A DNA stretch of 64,000 nt, taken from contig NZ_JNLQ01000002.1 in assembly GCF_000703165.1 (NCBI RefSeq), positions 558,001 to 622,000 of the forward strand. The letters are read 5' to 3'. The translations under genes and the position numbers were made by a program. Source of the stretch: Butyrivibrio sp. AE3004. Its GTDB lineage: Bacteria > Bacillota > Clostridia > Lachnospirales > Lachnospiraceae. Position 1 is the stretch's first letter, and every line of letters starts with the position of its first letter. Below, piece by piece: positions 1-8,829 of this stretch. The notes below the pieces were generated by a model, which ran no database searches, was not told where the DNA came from, and saw nothing but the letters and a program-made list of their open reading frames with translations.

Positions 1-29
1 CTATACCAAGGCAATGAGAGGACGAAACT

Positions 30-764
30 ATGATAAGGGTAATGGTAGTTGAAGATGAGGAACAGATAAGAGATATTCTAAAGAAAATGATCGAGAAGAC
101 TTCTGACTGTGAAGTAGTAGCTACCTGCGGTAATTTTGCTTCGGCTATCAGTGATTTTATCAAACATCGCCCGGACGTTGTTTTTATGGATATAGATCTT
201 GCCGGGGAGAGTGGCCTTGAATGTGCCAAGGCTATTACGGAAGTGGAGCCCAAGGTGAAAATTGTTTTTGCGACAGCTCACAGCGAGTACATGGCTAATG
301 CCTTCGAAATATATGCTTTTGATTATCTTGTGAAACCCTTTAATCTTGAGAGAATAGGTAAGACACTGGATAGGATAAAGAGCATGACGACCGGAAAAAA
401 TACTGATAATTCCGATTCGAAAGCGGAACCCGGATATGAGAAGCTGGTCATTCGCGGAAAGGAAGAGATAAATTTCATAGATACTAAGGATATAATAATG
501 ATAGAGCGGACTGACGGAATGTGCAGGATAGTGACTAAAGATGAGACCTTTCTCACAACAGCATCACTTTCTTCTATTCAGGATAAACTTGATTCCGATA
601 AATTTATGAGATGCCATAAATCCTATATTATCAGAGTTGAAGCGATTAAAAAGCTTGAAATATACGGCAGATGGACATATACTGTAACTCTTAAGGATAC
701 AGATGATACTGCACTTATGACTTCAGAAAAATATAATGAAATGAAACAAAAGCTGGTGTTTTAA
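30..764 (+). CDS. LytTR-family response regulator
   Basis: A DNA-binding response regulator of the AgrA/LytR type. Residues 1-120 form a receiver domain: acidic residues at 8-11, the likely phosphoacceptor Asp54 (VVFMD), and the conserved Lys102 in the motif YLVKPF. Residues ~135-240 match a LytTR DNA-binding domain, including the region MRCHKSYIIR. At 244 residues it has the usual family length. It should be phosphorylated by a membrane histidine kinase and then bind direct repeats upstream of its targets. The cognate kinase probably lies just outside the left edge: an open reading frame entering the window ends in a TGA that overlaps this ATG (ATGA at 30-33). The target genes are not visible. 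Confidence 0.93.
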   Translation: MIRVMVVEDEEQIRDILKKMIEKTSDCEVVATCGNFASAISDFIKHRPDVVFMDIDLAGESGLECAKAITEVEPKVKIVFATAHSEYMANAFEIYAFDYLVKPFNLERIGKTLDRIKSMTTGKNTDNSDSKAEPGYEKLVIRGKEEINFIDTKDIIMIERTDGMCRIVTKDETFLTTASLSSIQDKLDSDKFMRCHKSYIIRVEAIKKLEIYGRWTYTVTLKDTDDTALMTSEKYNEMKQKLVF

Positions 765-788
765 CAGCTAATTAGCTATACACCTGCT

Positions 789-834
789 GGGAATCGTATT
801 TAGCCAGGTCCTCGCATTGCGAGGGCCTGTTCCC
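789..834 (+). terminator. Stable hairpin between response regulator and MATE gene
   Basis: An 11-bp stem (805-815 with 819-829, one G-U pair, three-base loop), which can be extended by GGGAA/TTCCC arms at 789-793 and 830-834. No T-tract follows, so it is either a weak terminator or an RNA stability or attenuation element ahead of the MATE gene. Confidence 0.5.
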
Positions 835-865
835 ATATAAACTCTATGAAAAAGGAAAAGCAGAA

Positions 866-2227
866 ATGAAAGCACATAAAACAGCAATACTTAATATGAC
901 TGAAGGAAATCCTGTTTCACTTATAATTCAGTTTTCAATACCTATGCTTATAGGCAATTTGTTTCAGCAATTATATAATCTGGTGGACTCTGTTATCGTT
1001 GGACAATTCGTGGGCGCAGACGCCCTGGCTGCAATAGGAGCCACCGGATCTGTGACATTTTTGTTTTTTGCGCTTTGTAACGGAATCGGAAGTGGCGGCG
1101 GAATTATAACGTCACAGTGTTTTGGAAAAGGAAATGTTAAAGAAATAAAGAGTTGTATTGTAAATACAGGTTATATAATGCTGGTGTTTCCGCTGATGGT
1201 GGGAACATGTGCATTTTTTCTTGCAGCTCCGACGTTGTCTCTTTTGGAGACTCCTGATGAAATAATGGGAGATGCCGTGATATACATGCAGATCATGTGT
1301 GTAGGCATTGTGTTTGTTTCGCTTTATAACTATGCATCCTCCATGCTAAGAGCTTTGGGAGACTCAAGGACACCCCTTTATTTCCTGATTTTTTCATGTT
1401 TGCTAAATACTGTTCTGGATGTACTTTTTGTATGTGTTTTTCATATGAGTGTTGTAGGTGCGGGAATTGCGACGGTTATCTCACAGTTTGTTTCCGGAAT
1501 CAGCTGCCTTTTATATGCAATCGCAAAAAACGAGTATTTCCATATGAACAAAAACGATATGAAGTTTGACAGGACAATATCCGTTAAGGTATTAAAACTT
1601 GGAATTCCCCTGTCTTTGCAGTTTTCACTGATTGCCATTTCATGTATGGCTCTTCAGAAGGTTGTTAATTCATATGGAAAAGTGGCTGTTGCCGCATTTA
1701 CCGCAACAAGCAGGATTGAGCAGATAATCCATCAGCCTTACCAGACGCTTGGTGCAGCTCTTTCTACCTTTACAGGTCAGAATTACGGAGCAAATAAAAA
1801 GGAGAGGATTACAGCAGGATATCGCAAAGGGCTTTTGCTGATGGCGATATTTTCAGTCCTGATGCTGCCACTGATACAGATATTCGGTGAAGAGATTATA
1901 CGAATATTTGTTGAAGATGAAGCTGTAATTATAATGGGGGCAAAAGCATTAAAGATAACCAGCCTTTTCTATATAATGTTGGGCATAATATATGTTGTAA
2001 GAGGAGTTCTGAACGGTCTCGGAGACTCATTCTTTGCACTGCTGAACGGAATAGTGGAAGTAATCGGAAGATTTACGGTACCTGTGATGCTTACTGCAAT
2101 TCCTGCCATAGGGCTGTGGGGAATATGGTGGTCCGTTGGAATTGTCTGGGCGATAAGCGGAATTACAGCCTGGATGAGATATGCTGTTTTCAAGAAAAAG
2201 ATATGGCAGAATAGACAAATTGACTAA
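866..2227 (+). CDS. MATE family efflux transporter
   Basis: An integral membrane exporter of the multidrug and toxic compound extrusion family, normally driven by Na+ or H+ and moving cationic drugs or metabolites. It has 453 residues, the typical length, with about 12 hydrophobic segments. The N-terminus carries the family pattern with LIIQFSIPMLIGNLFQQLYN and the motif VDSVIVGQFVGADALAAIG. The second half repeats the fold (LKLGIPLSLQFS, TFTGQNYGANKKERI). The start is supported by the purine-rich AAAAAGGAAAAG upstream. It probably stands alone behind the 789-834 hairpin. The substrate cannot be read from the sequence. Confidence 0.93.
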   Translation: MKAHKTAILNMTEGNPVSLIIQFSIPMLIGNLFQQLYNLVDSVIVGQFVGADALAAIGATGSVTFLFFALCNGIGSGGGIITSQCFGKGNVKEIKSCIVNTGYIMLVFPLMVGTCAFFLAAPTLSLLETPDEIMGDAVIYMQIMCVGIVFVSLYNYASSMLRALGDSRTPLYFLIFSCLLNTVLDVLFVCVFHMSVVGAGIATVISQFVSGISCLLYAIAKNEYFHMNKNDMKFDRTISVKVLKLGIPLSLQFSLIAISCMALQKVVNSYGKVAVAAFTATSRIEQIIHQPYQTLGAALSTFTGQNYGANKKERITAGYRKGLLLMAIFSVLMLPLIQIFGEEIIRIFVEDEAVIIMGAKALKITSLFYIMLGIIYVVRGVLNGLGDSFFALLNGIVEVIGRFTVPVMLTAIPAIGLWGIWWSVGIVWAISGITAWMRYAVFKKKIWQNRQID

Positions 2228-2422
2228 TGACAAATAAGATAAAACACAGTAGCGTGTAAAATAATGTATAATCATTTGATAGGGGCAAAAGCCATAAAGA
2301 TTCTTTTTTGACTCCTGTAGTACAGTGTTAAAAAAATAATGAGGAGATATAAACAGGTAAAATTTTGAAAAATAATTAAAAATAATTAAATATAATAAAT
2401 TCCATGAGGGAAAATATTAAAA

Positions 2423-3058
2423 ATGTCAGGCAATGTATTTGAAAATGTATTTGACGGAATGTTTGAGAGCGTAGCGGGAGAGGCTTTTGGAGCACTCGGC
2501 GAAGGCATGAAGGAGTATGAAAAAGATCAGAAGCGCCCATCTGTGACCACGCTTCCTTTTAAGCCGGTGCCGAAAGAAACAGTAGAAGCTCTAAAGGCAG
2601 TAAAGACCGGACTTTTCAAGGGCAGCTTTAAGAAAAAGCTATTGGCATCGATAGAAGACGGACGAACTAAGTATGCGGAGGTTCTGCTATTATCAAGTGC
2701 AAACAAGGTTATACGTAGTGATGAAGATGATCCAAGGCTCAATACCTACTGCATATTCTACAAGGTTGCAGACCTTAACGGACGTGTTTTATGTGGCGAC
2801 ATTCCTATGATAGATGATGCGCATTCCATTGAAATTACATACAACAATGTTGATTTTGCAAGTGATAAAGGTTGTCCGGATGTAGTCGATCCCAATGGAT
2901 ATCAGCATGTTTTTTTATTGGAATATTTTCTTGGGGATGACGAGTATGATGTTCTTTTAACGTCTGAACAGTTTGCAGATCTTAAGGAACTGGTGAAATG
3001 TGAACCTTTTGGAGGTTACTATCACTTCATGGGAGATGGTACAGGACATAGGTGGTAA
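2423..3058 (+). CDS. Uncharacterized 211-residue protein
   Basis: I do not recognise this protein. It has 211 residues, no signal peptide and no membrane segment, so it is probably cytoplasmic. The first ~35 residues are Gly/Glu/Phe-rich and probably helical. The rest alternates basic and acidic stretches and ends in an aromatic C-terminus (GGYYHFMGDGTGHRW). GAGGG lies 14-18 bases upstream of the ATG, in AT-rich sequence. A clear terminator follows at 3080-3109, so it appears to be a single-gene transcript. The smooth reading frame and codon use like its neighbours support a real gene. Confidence 0.72.
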   Translation: MSGNVFENVFDGMFESVAGEAFGALGEGMKEYEKDQKRPSVTTLPFKPVPKETVEALKAVKTGLFKGSFKKKLLASIEDGRTKYAEVLLLSSANKVIRSDEDDPRLNTYCIFYKVADLNGRVLCGDIPMIDDAHSIEITYNNVDFASDKGCPDVVDPNGYQHVFLLEYFLGDDEYDVLLTSEQFADLKELVKCEPFGGYYHFMGDGTGHRW

Positions 3059-3079
3059 ATATATTAGGAAAAACATTCG

Positions 3080-3109
3080 GCGTATCTGCCTATTACAGAT
3101 ACGCTTTTT
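3080..3109 (+). terminator. Rho-independent terminator after the 2423-3058 gene
   Basis: A perfect nine-base stem (GCGTATCTG/CAGATACGC) with a seven-base loop, followed by TTTTTG. Confidence 0.9.
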
Positions 3110-3227
3110 GTTTAGAATACAATAATCGCCTTTATAATATTTTCATATACGAATAATCAAATGTTTATGTCAGTTTTTTGTACATTTGATACAATATGAT
3201 TGTGGTATTGCATTATGAGGGGCGATT

Positions 3228-5129
3228 ATGACTGATTGGAATTTTAGCTATATTATTCCCAGCCTTCTCATTTTGGTCATAATTATGGGATACTACTTTT
3301 CATTACCGAGATTACCTATCAGGTTGAATAGAGTATTTCTGGCTATAATGATTGCAGAAGGCTTTACTATTATCATGGATATCCTTTCAAGCTGGGCAGA
3401 TAATGAATATTATTCATTACCCGCCTGGCTTTTGGTTGCTTTAAATTCTTTATATTTTATCGGCTTTCTGGAATGTGTATTTTTGTACTTTGAAATAACG
3501 GTTATTATACTCAGAATTGTTCCTCAGATAGATCAAGCAAAAAGGTGGCTTATAAGAATGCCGTTTACAATTTCTGAAGTGTTTGCGGTATTGGGCATTT
3601 TCGGAGGTTATATTTTCTACATTGATGAAACCGGTTATCACAGAGGACCGTTTCATTTTATAATCTATGCATGTCTGTATTTTTACATAGCTTTATCGTT
3701 CTTTTTGATTTTCACGAATTTTAACAGAATAAGACGCAGACAGGAAAGAGTGAGCGTAATCTGCTTAAACAGTGTCCTTTTTATAGGCTCAGTATTTAGG
3801 ATACTTCTTCCGCAGATACTCATTTATGATACCTTCTGCCTGATGGCGATCATGATAATTTACCTGTCATACGTGAATCCTGAATTTTATCTGGAAAGAA
3901 GGAACATGGCCTTTAATAACAAGGCCCTTAGAACATATATTGAAGAAAATGAAGGGCACGGAAGATACAAGATTCTTGCATTTATTATACGTGATTACCA
4001 TGACATCAGGGAATTATACGGAACAATTCAGATGAATCAGGGTATAGCGCTTATATCCGGTTATCTGAGAAAGAACTATCCCGAGGTAATGGAGTTTTAT
4101 TATCAGAGTGGACGATTCGTATTGCTCGGAGATACCGATATGGATTGGGAAGACATACATGAGGAGCTGAGGCACAGATTTATGCTTCCGTGGAGGTCTG
4201 CTAATGCTGAGCTGTACCTGGAAGCCGGGTTTGCACTAATAGATTGTGAAAAAGGCTACACATCAGCTGATGTTGTGCTTAATACTATAACAGTAATGCT
4301 TGAACAGGCTAATAAACTTGATAATGATTTCAATATCCTTGTGTCGGATGATCCCATTGCTGACTACGAGGACAGACTGTACCTCAAGCGCACTATGGAA
4401 AACGCAATAGATCAGAGGAGTGTGGAAGTCTATCTGCAGCCTATTATCGATGCGAAGAAAAAGAAACTTGTTGGAGCGGAAGCATTAGCAAGAATAAGGG
4501 ATAATGGGGGAAATATTATACCACCCGGAGCTTTTATCCCGATAGCTGAGCAGAATGGGCGCATAAACCAGCTGGGAGAGCAGGTTTTCGAAAAAGTATG
4601 TGAGTTTATTGCTGACACCGAAATTAAAAAAATGGGGATGCAGTTTATAAATGTAAATCTTTCTCCCATACAATTTATGCGTGCGGATCTCGGAAGAAGA
4701 TTTTTATCGGAAGTACATAAATACGGTATTGATCCCGAAATAATTCATTTGGAGATAACCGAAGAAGCAATGATAGACGAGCAGCAGATGGAAAAGCAGA
4801 TCCAGATAATGCAAAAGGAAGGCTTTAAATTTGTGCTCGATGACTACGGAAAAGGATACTCCAATCTGTCCAGACTAAAAAAGAGCCCATTTATAAATGT
4901 AAAGCTTGATATGGAAGTTGTATGGGATTATTGCAGTGCACCGGATCATATAGTACCGATGATGGTAGGCGCATTTAAGAAAATGAATTTCAGTATTACT
5001 GCAGAAGGCATTGAGACAGAGGACATGGCAAGAAAAATGACGGACATCGGCTGTGATTACCTGCAGGGGATGCTGTTCTCATCACCGATGTCCATGGAAG
5101 ATTTTGTAAAAAAATATGGGGTGGATTAA
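3228..5129 (+). CDS. Membrane EAL-domain c-di-GMP phosphodiesterase with degenerate GGDEF
   Basis: Predicted to hydrolyse cyclic-di-GMP to pGpG. Residues 1-220 hold about seven hydrophobic segments, a membrane sensor module. Residues ~245-375 have the outline of a GGDEF domain, but the signature position reads SGRFV (294-298), so cyclase activity is unlikely. Residues ~385-630 are an EAL domain with its key residues in place: E418-A-L, NVNLSPIQF, LEITE (508-512), DDYGKG (538-543), K559, AEGIE (592-596) and Q613. It should therefore be an active phosphodiesterase, perhaps tuned by the pseudo-GGDEF. The start follows GAGGGGCG. It may oppose the cyclase encoded at 13361-14689. Confidence 0.93.
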   Translation: MTDWNFSYIIPSLLILVIIMGYYFSLPRLPIRLNRVFLAIMIAEGFTIIMDILSSWADNEYYSLPAWLLVALNSLYFIGFLECVFLYFEITVIILRIVPQIDQAKRWLIRMPFTISEVFAVLGIFGGYIFYIDETGYHRGPFHFIIYACLYFYIALSFFLIFTNFNRIRRRQERVSVICLNSVLFIGSVFRILLPQILIYDTFCLMAIMIIYLSYVNPEFYLERRNMAFNNKALRTYIEENEGHGRYKILAFIIRDYHDIRELYGTIQMNQGIALISGYLRKNYPEVMEFYYQSGRFVLLGDTDMDWEDIHEELRHRFMLPWRSANAELYLEAGFALIDCEKGYTSADVVLNTITVMLEQANKLDNDFNILVSDDPIADYEDRLYLKRTMENAIDQRSVEVYLQPIIDAKKKKLVGAEALARIRDNGGNIIPPGAFIPIAEQNGRINQLGEQVFEKVCEFIADTEIKKMGMQFINVNLSPIQFMRADLGRRFLSEVHKYGIDPEIIHLEITEEAMIDEQQMEKQIQIMQKEGFKFVLDDYGKGYSNLSRLKKSPFINVKLDMEVVWDYCSAPDHIVPMMVGAFKKMNFSITAEGIETEDMARKMTDIGCDYLQGMLFSSPMSMEDFVKKYGVD

Positions 5130-5132
5130 AGA

Positions 5133-5849
5133 TCATCCTATATTATTTACTATGCCAAAAGATATGCAGTTTTCGATAAGCGCCTTAAAGTCAGTGCCTT
5201 CTTCGCATTTTTCATTGTAGATTCCGTCCACCATAAGTCGCAATCCGCCACCCTCAAAATGCTCAACTATTTTGTATCTGTCTTTGTAAAAAGCACTGCG
5301 TGATACTGCAACTTCACGTCTTACACCCTTAAATTCCGATAAAGGACAACCGGGGAAATTTATGTTTACTATCTGTCCGTAGTCCAGTTTTACATTAAGG
5401 GCTTCTTTTAGCATATCCTTCAGATATGCATTTGTAACTTCGTGTTTGTCATCTATATGCTCTGATAAAGCAACCGCATGAAAACCCTGAAATGCTGCTT
5501 CAAAGGCTGCTCCGGCTGTTGCGGAATACTGGATATCGGTCGCTACATTGTAGCCGTAATTGATGCCTGATAAAACAATATGAGGCTTCTTCGGCATGAC
5601 ATTAAGGCTGCCGACACGAACGCAGTCTCCCGGAGTTCCGCTGCAGGAAAAAGCATGAACACCTTCAACGGGGAAAGCGTGTGGGAAAACATCAATAGGC
5701 TCGCGAAGAGTAATACTGTGAGAAGCAGCGCTTCTTTGGTGAGCCGGAGCAATTACCCAGACTTCGCCAAATTCCTTTGCGGCCTGTGCAAGTCTGTGGA
5801 TTCCGCCTGCATCTATTCCATCATCATTTGTAATAAGTATTCTTTTCAT
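5133..5849 (-). CDS. surE: 5'/3'-nucleotidase SurE
   Basis: A divalent-metal-dependent nucleoside monophosphate phosphatase of the SurE family, acting in the cytoplasm in nucleotide salvage and survival. The N-terminus ILITNDDGIDAGG carries the metal-binding Asp pair. HQRSAASHSIT and SGINYGYN are the other active-site blocks. I chose the ATG at 5849 rather than a TTG six codons upstream, because GAAAGGA lies at a proper distance before the ATG while the TTG overlaps it. This gives 238 residues, a normal length. The gene converges on the EAL gene with only three bases between their ends, and is divergent from the GH8 gene. Confidence 0.95.
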   Translation of the reverse strand: MKRILITNDDGIDAGGIHRLAQAAKEFGEVWVIAPAHQRSAASHSITLREPIDVFPHAFPVEGVHAFSCSGTPGDCVRVGSLNVMPKKPHIVLSGINYGYNVATDIQYSATAGAAFEAAFQGFHAVALSEHIDDKHEVTNAYLKDMLKEALNVKLDYGQIVNINFPGCPLSEFKGVRREVAVSRSAFYKDRYKIVEHFEGGGLRLMVDGIYNEKCEEGTDFKALIENCISFGIVNNIG

Positions 5850-6098
5850 CTTTCTTATTCCTTTCAACTAGTACAGTTTCAAAAATCTCGTAGCAGTAAG
5901 GAAAAATCCTAATATTATGAATATATCATTTTATTCAGAAGAAAACAAAAGAGTACTTGCCTCTAAATAGCAAGAAACAACAACGAAAAAAGCAAGATTA
6001 TGACAGACAAAGAATACAAATAATGGGATTATTAAATATAATATTTACATTTTTTTGTCGTACAGAATGGCAGAAGATAATAGAAGAAAGGACATGGA

Positions 6099-7238
6099 AT
6101 GGGAGCTTTTAAGACCGGTAACTACCGAAATCTTTTCAAAGAGATTGGAAAAACAGATGAAGAGATAAAGGCACGTATCAGGGATGCAGTGCAAACCTTT
6201 TTCTATGATGAGAATGAGAGAATATACCATGAAGCAGGTACGGACATGGGATATCTTACCGACACGGGAAACAATGATGCCAGAACAGAAGGAATGTCAT
6301 ATGGCATGATGATGTGTGTCCAGCTCGACATGAAAGAGGAATTTGATCGTATATGGAAATGGTCCAAGACCTACATGTATATGGACGAGGGTGAAAACGA
6401 AGGCTATTTTGCATGGTCATGCCAGACGGATGGAACCAAGAATGCATATGGACCTGCGCCTGATGGAGAAGAATTCTATGCTATGGCGCTGTTCTTTGCC
6501 TCGCACAGATGGGGTGACGGCGAGGGAATATTTGAGTACAGCAGACAGGCCAGAGAAATTCTCAGTGCTTGCCTTCACAAGGGAGAAAACGGAAGACAGG
6601 GAAGCCCTATGTGGAATAAGGAAAACGGACAGATTCTGTTTGTGCCCGGAAGTCCGCACACGGATCCGTCATATCATCTTCCTCACTTCTATGAGCTCTT
6701 TGCATTGTGGGCAAACGAAGAGGACAGAGAGTTTTTCAAAAAGGCAGCAGATGTAAGCAGAGAATACCTTGTAAAAGCATGCCACAAAGAAACGGGACTT
6801 AATCCTGAATACGGTAACTTTGACGGTACACCCATGGATAAGGTTCTTCCCTGGGGACAGTTCGGAGACTTTTTCAGTGATGCTTACAGAACCGCAGCAA
6901 ATATAGGGCTTGATGCGGTGTGGTTTGGAGATGATAAGGGACAGCTTGGTGTTCCTTTAAGGATGATGAAGTTTTTCGGTACTGATCTAGAGGCAGTAAG
7001 ATGTGCCTATAAGGTTGACGGAACACCGCTTGAAAGACCGGTGCTTCATCCACTGGGACTTCTTTCAACAATGGCGCAGGGGTCACTTGCTGTATCAGAT
7101 GAAGATTTTGAGACCGCAAAAAAATGGGTAGAGTGGTTTTGGAATCAGCCTTTGAGAAAGGGAGAGCGCAGATATTACGATAACTGTCTGTATATGTTTG
7201 CACTACTTGCCCTTTCCGGAAATTACAGAATCTGGTAA
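6099..7238 (+). CDS. GH8 reducing-end xylose-releasing exo-oligoxylanase
   Basis: Predicted to release xylose from the reducing end of xylo-oligosaccharides (EC 3.2.1.156). It has 379 residues with no signal peptide, so it acts on imported oligomers in the cytoplasm. From memory it follows the Bacillus halodurans Rex sequence closely along its length. Blocks include YRNLFKEIG, DARTEGMSYGMMM, FAWSCQTDGTKN, HRWGDG, DPSYHLPHFYELFALWANEE and a C-terminus ending ALSGNYRIW. By that comparison Glu64 is the general acid, Asp261 (FFSDAYR) the base, and His317 (LHPLG) the residue that blocks the subsite beyond the reducing end. A membrane acyltransferase follows 68 bases later. Confidence 0.93.
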   Translation: MGAFKTGNYRNLFKEIGKTDEEIKARIRDAVQTFFYDENERIYHEAGTDMGYLTDTGNNDARTEGMSYGMMMCVQLDMKEEFDRIWKWSKTYMYMDEGENEGYFAWSCQTDGTKNAYGPAPDGEEFYAMALFFASHRWGDGEGIFEYSRQAREILSACLHKGENGRQGSPMWNKENGQILFVPGSPHTDPSYHLPHFYELFALWANEEDREFFKKAADVSREYLVKACHKETGLNPEYGNFDGTPMDKVLPWGQFGDFFSDAYRTAANIGLDAVWFGDDKGQLGVPLRMMKFFGTDLEAVRCAYKVDGTPLERPVLHPLGLLSTMAQGSLAVSDEDFETAKKWVEWFWNQPLRKGERRYYDNCLYMFALLALSGNYRIW

Positions 7239-7306
7239 CAAAGGGAAACGTAATTGGGGTTTTTTCAAATAAATAACAATTTCATATAGGAGGGTATTAC
7301 AAAATT

Positions 7307-8494
7307 ATGGGGAAACAATTAATTTATTCGGTGTATTTTATTTTACCGGTACTGCTTTTGTGGGGAGCAAAACCTGCAAAAAAAGGTGAGTGGAATGACG
7401 GACTTTCACTTGAACAGACAAAAGCATTTCAGGGATTTTTGACAATATGCATCATGCTGCACCACATAGGACAAAAGACCTGCGCTTCATGGCTTTTTCC
7501 CAAGAGCCGTATTATTCCGGGACTGGAATTTTTTGTTCCGATAGGCTACATACTGGTGTCATTTTTCCTGTTTTTCAACGGGTATGGTGCATACAAGAGC
7601 TTCCACACGAAGGAAAACTATCTGAATGGATTTGTAAAGAAGAGAGTTCTTCCGGTGGTTCTTGCTCTTTATTCAACAACCGTGATTTTCTTTATCGCAA
7701 GACTTCTTGTGGGTGAAAAAATGGATGTTCCAGGAGCGCTTTTATATCTTTCAAGCATTAAGTTGTGCAATCCGAATACCTGGTATGTAATCGTGCTTCC
7801 GTTCTTTTATCTGGCATTTTATTTTTCATTTATGTTCATCAAAAAGGACGGCTTTGCAGTTTTCTCAACAACAGCTTTTGTTGTGCTTTACATGCTGCTC
7901 GGAACAAGAATAGACCACAATGATTACCTCATACGAGGCGAGTGGTGGTGGAACTGTGTTCATATGTTCCCGATAGGAATTATCTTTGCAAAATATGAAA
8001 ACAAGATCATTCCTCATCTCAAAAAGTATTACTGGGTATATGCGATAGCAGCAGTTCTTGCGCTTTACCCGCTGTATCTGTATTCATGCTTTGCACAGGA
8101 TTTCTTCTCTTATTACGGAGAAAACTTCTTTGCACCTGACAAAGTAATGAGAAGACGTCTGACACTTCTAAGCCAGGTACTTGTCACTACAGACTTTGTA
8201 TTTGCTGCACTTTTACTTGGTATGAAGGTAAAGATCGGAAACAGATTCCTTAAGTTTATGGGTACGATCACGCTTGAGTTCTATCTGATCCACGGACTGT
8301 TTGTTGAACTTTGCGATCACACCTTTGACGGGGGAGTAAAATCACCTTTCCCGATCAGAAATGTGTTCCTGTATGTACTTGTAGTATTCGCATTTGGAGT
8401 ACCTTCAGCCATACTTCTTAAAAAACTGCATGGGCTGATACTTGGCACAGGGAAAAGAAAAGCTAAAGAAGAAATATTAAAGAAAGCTTCATGA
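7307..8494 (+). CDS. Acyltransferase-3-like multi-pass membrane protein
   Basis: An integral membrane protein of 395 residues with about 10 hydrophobic segments. It resembles the acyltransferase 3 family, which O-acylates (often acetylates) surface polysaccharides or peptidoglycan. Supporting features are a first-helix LTICIMLHH motif, where the conserved His follows the first membrane stretch, the aromatic FFLFFNGYG, and the late motif GTITLEFYLIHG. The C-terminus is a basic tail. AGGAGG precedes the ATG by 12 bases. It may share a transcript with the upstream GH8 gene, and a strong terminator follows. The family is likely; the acceptor is unknown. Confidence 0.72.
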   Translation: MGKQLIYSVYFILPVLLLWGAKPAKKGEWNDGLSLEQTKAFQGFLTICIMLHHIGQKTCASWLFPKSRIIPGLEFFVPIGYILVSFFLFFNGYGAYKSFHTKENYLNGFVKKRVLPVVLALYSTTVIFFIARLLVGEKMDVPGALLYLSSIKLCNPNTWYVIVLPFFYLAFYFSFMFIKKDGFAVFSTTAFVVLYMLLGTRIDHNDYLIRGEWWWNCVHMFPIGIIFAKYENKIIPHLKKYYWVYAIAAVLALYPLYLYSCFAQDFFSYYGENFFAPDKVMRRRLTLLSQVLVTTDFVFAALLLGMKVKIGNRFLKFMGTITLEFYLIHGLFVELCDHTFDGGVKSPFPIRNVFLYVLVVFAFGVPSAILLKKLHGLILGTGKRKAKEEILKKAS

Positions 8495-8546
8495 TTCGCA
8501 AAACATGAGTAAGTAGCAATTTGTAGCATTAGATAATATTAAAAAT

Positions 8547-8594
8547 AACGCTATATGTAAATGTATGTATTGCATTTATATATAGCGTTTTTTA
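8547..8594 (+). terminator. Rho-independent terminator after the acyltransferase gene
   Basis: A long AT-rich stem (AACGCTATATGTAAATG with CATTTATATATAGCGTT, one mismatch) followed by TTTTT. Confidence 0.88.
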
Positions 8595-8829
8595 TTGAGT
8601 AGAGCACTTAGTGGGGGTTCTTACGAACTTAGTGTGAAATTACGTCTTGATTAAATAAAAAATATGCGCTGTTTGCGAAGATGTGCTTTATAAGCGGCAT
8701 AAAAACTTATAATGAATTATTTATCGTAACTTAATGTCTTGTTTATCATATTTTTATAGGAATAAGCGATAATGATTTTATGATAATTATTACCATGACG
8801 TATTTATAGGCTTTTTTGAGGGAACAATT
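8595..8829. other. AT-rich leader region of the signalling island
   Basis: No gene is seen here. The stretch contains a short direct repeat (ACTTAGTG at about 8607 and 8628) and AT-rich promoter-like sequence. No convincing -35/-10 pair or riboswitch fold was recognised. It ends in GAGGGAAC, the ribosome site of the next gene. Confidence 0.5.

Noticed and set aside
5850..5867. TTG start six codons upstream for surE
   Set aside because: The TTG overlaps the ribosome site that serves the ATG at 5849. The same reasoning was used for metQ (46578), the lipoprotein at 40368, the ATPase at 49789 and the methyltransferase at 53936.
8595..8829. Cyclic-di-GMP riboswitch before the signalling island
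   Set aside because: The stretch does not show the conserved GEMM core or its paired stems.
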